NCBI GenBank assembly: GCA_937907705.1
Contig: CALCVP010000058.1
Location: 14,239-78,238, forward strand
DNA from: an uncultured Prevotella sp.
Lineage (GTDB): Bacteria > Bacteroidota > Bacteroidia > Bacteroidales > Bacteroidaceae
DNA: 64,000 nucleotides
Direction: 5' to 3'
The notes beneath the pieces are model-generated. The model saw only the letters and a list, made by a program, of their open reading frames with translations. It had not been told where the DNA came from and did not search any database. This document shows positions 60,813 to 64,000 of this stretch, piece by piece (positions within the stretch are counted from its first letter, which is position 1; each line of letters starts with the position of its first letter). Made by a program: the position numbers and the translations under genes.

Positions 60813-61397
60813 TTGGTATCTTGCTTTGCAGTGCTTGCCGGTGCATATTTATGCAAAATTGTGAATAAATATGCGTAGTTTGTTTTCTGAAATAATGACA
60901 AGAGAAATTCGTAAATTAGAAGAAAACAGCTTGGAACAGTAGGTCTTGAACAGCAAAAAGCAGCACTGTTGCACCTGAAAACGGGCCATTGTTTGTCCAA
61001 AACATAGCTTTCGCCCCTCAAAAGGGCTGCTTTTACAGGGCGAAAACAATGAAGTTAGCCATAGACAACAGCTGAGTTATTTTTGTAAAGCGGTGCTTTA
61101 CGTTTCTAAAGCACTGCTTTAGGCTGCTGATAAATGGCACATTATTTAAAGAAAGCGTGTAAACGGCTGATGGATAGCCATTTATTTTTGCACACTGTTT
61201 TTGCCGTTATTTGACGGCAAAAACAGCTTCCAGCAAAATGATGGCAGTTATTTGCTTCAAATGCTTTTGGCAATCGGAAAAAACAAACTGTTTTTCTGCA
61301 TAAATATGCAGGTATACTGTGATAGGCATCAGTTATTAACACATGAATAAATGTTAATATTCGTGCAACATTCAGAAAGATACTGAAATATATTTCG
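60813..61397. repeat. intergenic region with TAAAGC-N3-GCTTTA palindromes
   Basis: No gene is seen in this ~585-base stretch. Two palindromes of the form TAAAGC-N3-GCTTTA (TAAAGCGGTGCTTTA and TAAAGCACTGCTTTA) lie within 61086-61125. Their central words GGTG/CACT relate them to the words in 2893-2965, 42355-42415 and to the core of the 22-bp array at 46028-46246. The rest is A+T-rich without recognised features. Confidence 0.55.
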
Positions 61398-61405
61398 TAC
61401 TTTTG
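61398..61405 (+). promoter_or_regulatory. candidate -7 element of the MATE-kinase-phosphodiesterase operon
   Basis: TACTTTTG lies 22 bases before the chosen MATE start and overlaps an upstream in-frame ATG at 61403, which is therefore unlikely to be used. No TTTG is found at -33. Confidence 0.5.
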
Positions 61406-61426
61406 CAAAAAATAGAAAAGAAAGAA

Positions 61427-62785
61427 ATGGATAACAAAAAAGCGACACTTGAATTAGGAACAAAGCCAGTGGGCAAGCTCTTGGCGCAGTATGCGCTGCC
61501 TGCCATTGTGGCTATGACAGCCTCTTCTCTGTACAACATGATTGACAGTATCTTTATAGGACAAGGCGTAGGACCGTTGGCCATCAGCGGATTGGCCATT
61601 ACCTTTCCACTGCAGAACCTGATGGCAGCTTTCGGCGCCGGTGTAGGCGTGGGTGCAGCCACTTGCATATCGGTAAAGCTTGGCCAGCGAGACTACAACA
61701 CGGCGCAGCATATCTTTGGCAACAACTTCAGTTTGAACCTGGTGATAGGTGTTACCTTTAGCATCATTACGCTGCTTTTCCTCAATCCGATACTTCGCTT
61801 CTTTGGTGCCAGCGACAACACGTTGCCCTATGCACGCGAATATATGCTGGTGATATTGACAGGAAACGTTGTCACACAGCTGTTCTTTGGCATGAATGCT
61901 GTGCTTAGGGCAGCCAGCAAGCCGCGCCATGCCATGGTGGCTACCATTGCCACTGTGGTGCTGAATGTTATATTGGCACCTATCTTTATATGGCCTATGC
62001 ACATGGGCATTCAGGGCGCAGCTCTTGCCACGGTTATCTCTCAGGCTGTGGTGTTGGCATGGCAGTTGAAGCTGTTCTGCAATAAAAACGAGTTGCTCCA
62101 CTTCAAGCGCGGCACCTATCGCTTTAATGCCACTATCGTAAAGAATATCTTGGGTATCGGCATGTCGCCTTTTGCCATGAACGTGTGTGCCTGTGTAGTA
62201 GTGATATTCATCAACACTGGCTTGGCAAAATACGGTGGTGACATGGCTGTGGGAGCCTATGGAATAGCCAATAAGGTGGCGTTTACCTTTATCATGATTA
62301 ACATGGGACTGAACCAGGGCATGCTTCCCATTGCCGGTTATAACTACGGTGCGCAAAACTTTACGCGCCTGTTGCGAGTGCTTCGCATAGCAGTCATTAC
62401 AGGTGTGCTGATTACTACCACGGGCTTTGTAATAGCTCATGTTATTCCTTACCAGTGTGCACGCCTCTTTACTACTGACCAAACCCTTATCAATATATCC
62501 ATCAGGGCTATTCAAATCAATATGTTGGCCTTCCCGTTGGTAGGCTTTCAGATGGTTATTACAGGTTTCTTCCAAAGTATAGGAAAAGCCAAGATAAGCA
62601 TGTTCTTGTCTCTGTCAAGGCAGATGCTCTTTCTCTTGCCTCTGCTGATAGTGCTGCCGCCTATTCTGGGGGTAGACGGCATTTGGTGTTCACTGCCTAC
62701 TGCAGACACCATATCGGCTATTTTGGCAGGTGTCATGATGGTGATTTACATGCGGAAATTCAAGAAACAAATCAATGCGAAATAA
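61427..62785 (+). CDS. MATE family efflux transporter
   Basis: This is a 452-residue, 12-helix cation-coupled exporter. It shows the MATE pattern at the N-terminus (LAQYALPAIVAMTASSLYNM, IDSIFIGQGVGPLAISG) and again in the C-terminal half (GLNQGMLPIAGYNYGAQN, AFPLVGFQMVITGFFQSIGK). It resembles the VcmA/MepA-like branch more than the MATE protein at 25262-26617 does. It is the first gene of a three-gene operon, two bases before the kinase-like gene. The start at 61427 was chosen over 61403 because the latter lies within the -7 element. Confidence 0.93.
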   Translation: MDNKKATLELGTKPVGKLLAQYALPAIVAMTASSLYNMIDSIFIGQGVGPLAISGLAITFPLQNLMAAFGAGVGVGAATCISVKLGQRDYNTAQHIFGNNFSLNLVIGVTFSIITLLFLNPILRFFGASDNTLPYAREYMLVILTGNVVTQLFFGMNAVLRAASKPRHAMVATIATVVLNVILAPIFIWPMHMGIQGAALATVISQAVVLAWQLKLFCNKNELLHFKRGTYRFNATIVKNILGIGMSPFAMNVCACVVVIFINTGLAKYGGDMAVGAYGIANKVAFTFIMINMGLNQGMLPIAGYNYGAQNFTRLLRVLRIAVITGVLITTTGFVIAHVIPYQCARLFTTDQTLINISIRAIQINMLAFPLVGFQMVITGFFQSIGKAKISMFLSLSRQMLFLLPLLIVLPPILGVDGIWCSLPTADTISAILAGVMMVIYMRKFKKQINAK

Positions 62786-62787
62786 TT

Positions 62788-63414
62788 ATGGACAGTAAAC
62801 AAAATATTATCATCAATGTGGGTCGACAGTTAGGCAGTGGCGGAAGAGTCATTGCCAAAAAGCTGGCTGATGACTTTGGCTGTGGCTTTTACGACCGCGA
62901 GCTGCTGAATTTGGCTGCTAAAGAGAGTGGCTTCAATGAGGAATTTTTTGAGGAAAATGATGAAAAGAAAGGCTTTTTCCAGTCGCTTTTCCATGCCCAT
63001 GCCCCCTTTGTGTCAGACAATAGCTTCTATAACAACAAACTGTCGCAAGAGAGCCTGTTCCAGTTTCAGAGCGATGCCATCCGCAAGGCTGCTGAAAATA
63101 ACTCTTGCGTGTTTGTAGGCCGCTGTGCCGACTATGTGCTGCGCGACTTTAAAAACATGGTGAGCGTGTTCATTACTGCCAATCTTGACGAGCGTGCCAA
63201 GCGCGTGGCGAAACGCTATGACTGTACAGTAGAAGAAGCAGAGAAAATCATTGAGCGCAAAGAAGGCGTGCGTTCCTCTTACTATAACTACTATACAGGA
63301 AAGGAGTGGGGGCATAGCTCTTCTTATGACTTATGTATCAATTCAAGCCTGTTGGGCATAGACGAGACAGAAGCCTTTATCAAGGAGTTTGTAAAAAGGA
63401 GGTTCAGACTGTGA
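62788..63414 (+). CDS. cytidylate kinase-like family protein
   Basis: This is a 208-residue P-loop protein of the cytidylate-kinase-like family (Cytidylate_kin2), widespread in gut Bacteroidetes and Firmicutes. It begins IIINVGRQLGSGG, a P-loop variant (residues 12-19) lacking the usual GKS/T. Then come FYDRELLNLAAKESG, VFVGRCADYVL and a lid-like region with ERAKRVAKRYDCT and RSSYYNYYTGKEWG. True CMP kinase is encoded separately in most genomes, so another nucleotide or small-molecule substrate is likely. The frame upstream to 62683 overlaps the MATE gene. Its stop overlaps the next start. Confidence 0.88.
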   Translation: MDSKQNIIINVGRQLGSGGRVIAKKLADDFGCGFYDRELLNLAAKESGFNEEFFEENDEKKGFFQSLFHAHAPFVSDNSFYNNKLSQESLFQFQSDAIRKAAENNSCVFVGRCADYVLRDFKNMVSVFITANLDERAKRVAKRYDCTVEEAEKIIERKEGVRSSYYNYYTGKEWGHSSSYDLCINSSLLGIDETEAFIKEFVKRRFRL

Positions 63415-63920
63415 AGCGCATAGGCATTATCAGCGATACTCACAGCTATTGGGACGATAAATATCTGCGCTATTTTGAAGAGTGCGACGAAATATGGCAT
63501 GCAGGCGATATAGGTTCGTTGGAGGTGGTACAGCGCTTGGCAGACTTCAGACCCTTCCGTGCTGTTTATGGCAATTGCGATGGGGGCGACCTCAGGCGCA
63601 TGTATCCGGAGACGTTGCGCTGGAAATGCGAAGATGCTGATGTGCTGATGAAGCATATCGGCGGCTATCCCGGCAATTATGATGCCAGCATACGCAGCAC
63701 TATCTATGCCCATCCTCCACAGCTGTTTATCAGTGGCCATTCGCATATACTCAAAGTAAAGTATGACAAGACACTGCACTTGCTGCATATCAATCCGGGA
63801 GCGGCAGGCATACAAGGGTGGCACAAAGATCGCACACTGGTAAGACTGACAGTTGACGGCGCCAACTTTAAAGATTTGGAGGTGGTAACGCTTACCGATC
63901 CCCGCATGGCTTTCAAGTAG
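63411..63920 (+). CDS. YfcE/MJ0936-family metallophosphoesterase, GTG start
   Basis: This is a 169-residue calcineurin-like phosphoesterase that uses two metal ions. Ligand motifs are in order: ISDTHSYWDD, HAGDIG, YGNCD and the C-terminal SGHSH, with a GGYPGNYD loop between them. I chose the GTG at 63411, because an AGGAGG ribosome-binding site lies ten bases upstream (63397-63402) and GTG overlaps the stop of the kinase-like gene (GTGA). The ATG-started frame at 63333 lies inside that gene. The natural substrate is unknown; family members act on phosphodiesters in vitro. Confidence 0.93.
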   Translation: MKRIGIISDTHSYWDDKYLRYFEECDEIWHAGDIGSLEVVQRLADFRPFRAVYGNCDGGDLRRMYPETLRWKCEDADVLMKHIGGYPGNYDASIRSTIYAHPPQLFISGHSHILKVKYDKTLHLLHINPGAAGIQGWHKDRTLVRLTVDGANFKDLEVVTLTDPRMAFK

Positions 63921-64000
63921 TTTTTGGTGCTTGTAAGCAGTTGAAAGCATAGCTCTTTGCAGGGCCGTTGCAGCGAGTCATGTTCCATTTTCATGACAAG

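Noticed and set aside
60806..61049. Two short minus-strand frames (66-71 codons)
   Set aside because: They are low-complexity, overlap each other in different frames and lie in an A+T-rich gap with repeats.
61454..62575. 373-codon open frame on the minus strand
   Set aside because: It is an antisense shadow of the MATE gene at 61427-62785; the product is Gln/His/Cys-rich and shows no family pattern.
1..64000. Mobile element, prophage or defence island
   Set aside because: No transposase, integrase, phage structural, restriction or nuclease-defence gene was found. The genes are housekeeping, transport and envelope functions with uniform style.
1..64000. tRNA or rRNA genes
   Set aside because: No CCA-ended cloverleaf-like segments or conserved rRNA stretches were noticed in the intergenic gaps by eye; a tRNA-scan would be decisive.

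Overview
The window is a contiguous, gene-dense piece of a Bacteroidales chromosome, most likely Prevotellaceae (Prevotella/Segatella type). I infer this from protein families and from promoter architecture, not from a database match. Several genes are preceded by the Bacteroidetes sigma-ABfr promoter pattern TTTG-N19-TAnnTTTG. Lineage-typical genes include a MurF-alanine racemase fusion, a bifunctional Fkp, DUF4834, DUF3098, GSCFA and YfhO proteins, the LuxS/nucleosidase pair, and the order ftsX-DUF3098-uppP-truB-queA-folK. I see no rRNA, tRNA, transposase, integrase, phage gene or CRISPR array. This is core chromosome whose unusual content lies mainly between the genes.

Layout. 1-2.8 kb: phosphatidylserine synthase, DUF4834 protein and a secreted GH28 pectinase. 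3-5.1 kb (minus): yraN-birA-pyrH. 5.2-6.7 kb: tadA and, convergent to it, a divergent LpxA-type acyltransferase. 6.8-12.7 kb (minus): a complete RND efflux pump operon. 13.7-18.2 kb: bipA and a TonB-receptor-like outer-membrane barrel, convergent. 18.5-24.2 kb (minus): ftsX-DUF3098-uppP-truB-queA-folK-tcdA, covering division, wall lipid carrier and tRNA modification. 24.5-26.6 kb: radical SAM protein plus a MATE exporter. 26.8-29.4 kb (minus): mntH, then mtnN-luxS (SAH detoxification and AI-2). 29.8-32.8 kb: a secreted protein, a HigA-like DNA-binding protein with a histone-like tail, and rubrerythrin. 32.9-39.3 kb (minus): yfhO-fkp-GSCFA, a cell-surface glycan group. 39.6-44.8 kb: a TolC-EmrA-EmrB type tripartite pump with a divergent AraC regulator. 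45-50.7 kb: YitT, ClpB and an ACS-family transporter. 51.4-57.4 kb (minus): murF-alr, oxyR, trmB, ilvE. 57.6-60.6 kb (minus): S8 peptidase-xseA-xseB. 61.4-63.9 kb: MATE, cytidylate-kinase-like and YfcE-like phosphodiesterase operon.

Non-coding structure is the most distinctive feature. (1) An 88-bp unit carrying a complete promoter lies upstream of yfhO and of murF-alr, each time as two tandem copies with exactly 88-bp spacing. A single copy lies upstream of the S8 peptidase. (2) A 22-bp tandem repeat of nine units sits between yitT and clpB. (3) Short palindromic repeats with an ATAGCTAT core, or of the form TAAAGC-N3-GCTTTA, recur in many intergenic gaps, and some of them are built into terminators. 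(4) A 66-68-bp element occurs downstream of luxS and again downstream of the ACS transporter. (5) Very long perfect terminator stems (up to 24 bp) separate convergent genes.

Start codons were re-chosen where the longest open frame began upstream of a recognisable promoter, signal peptide or domain start. No searches could be run, so all family calls rest on motifs read by eye.
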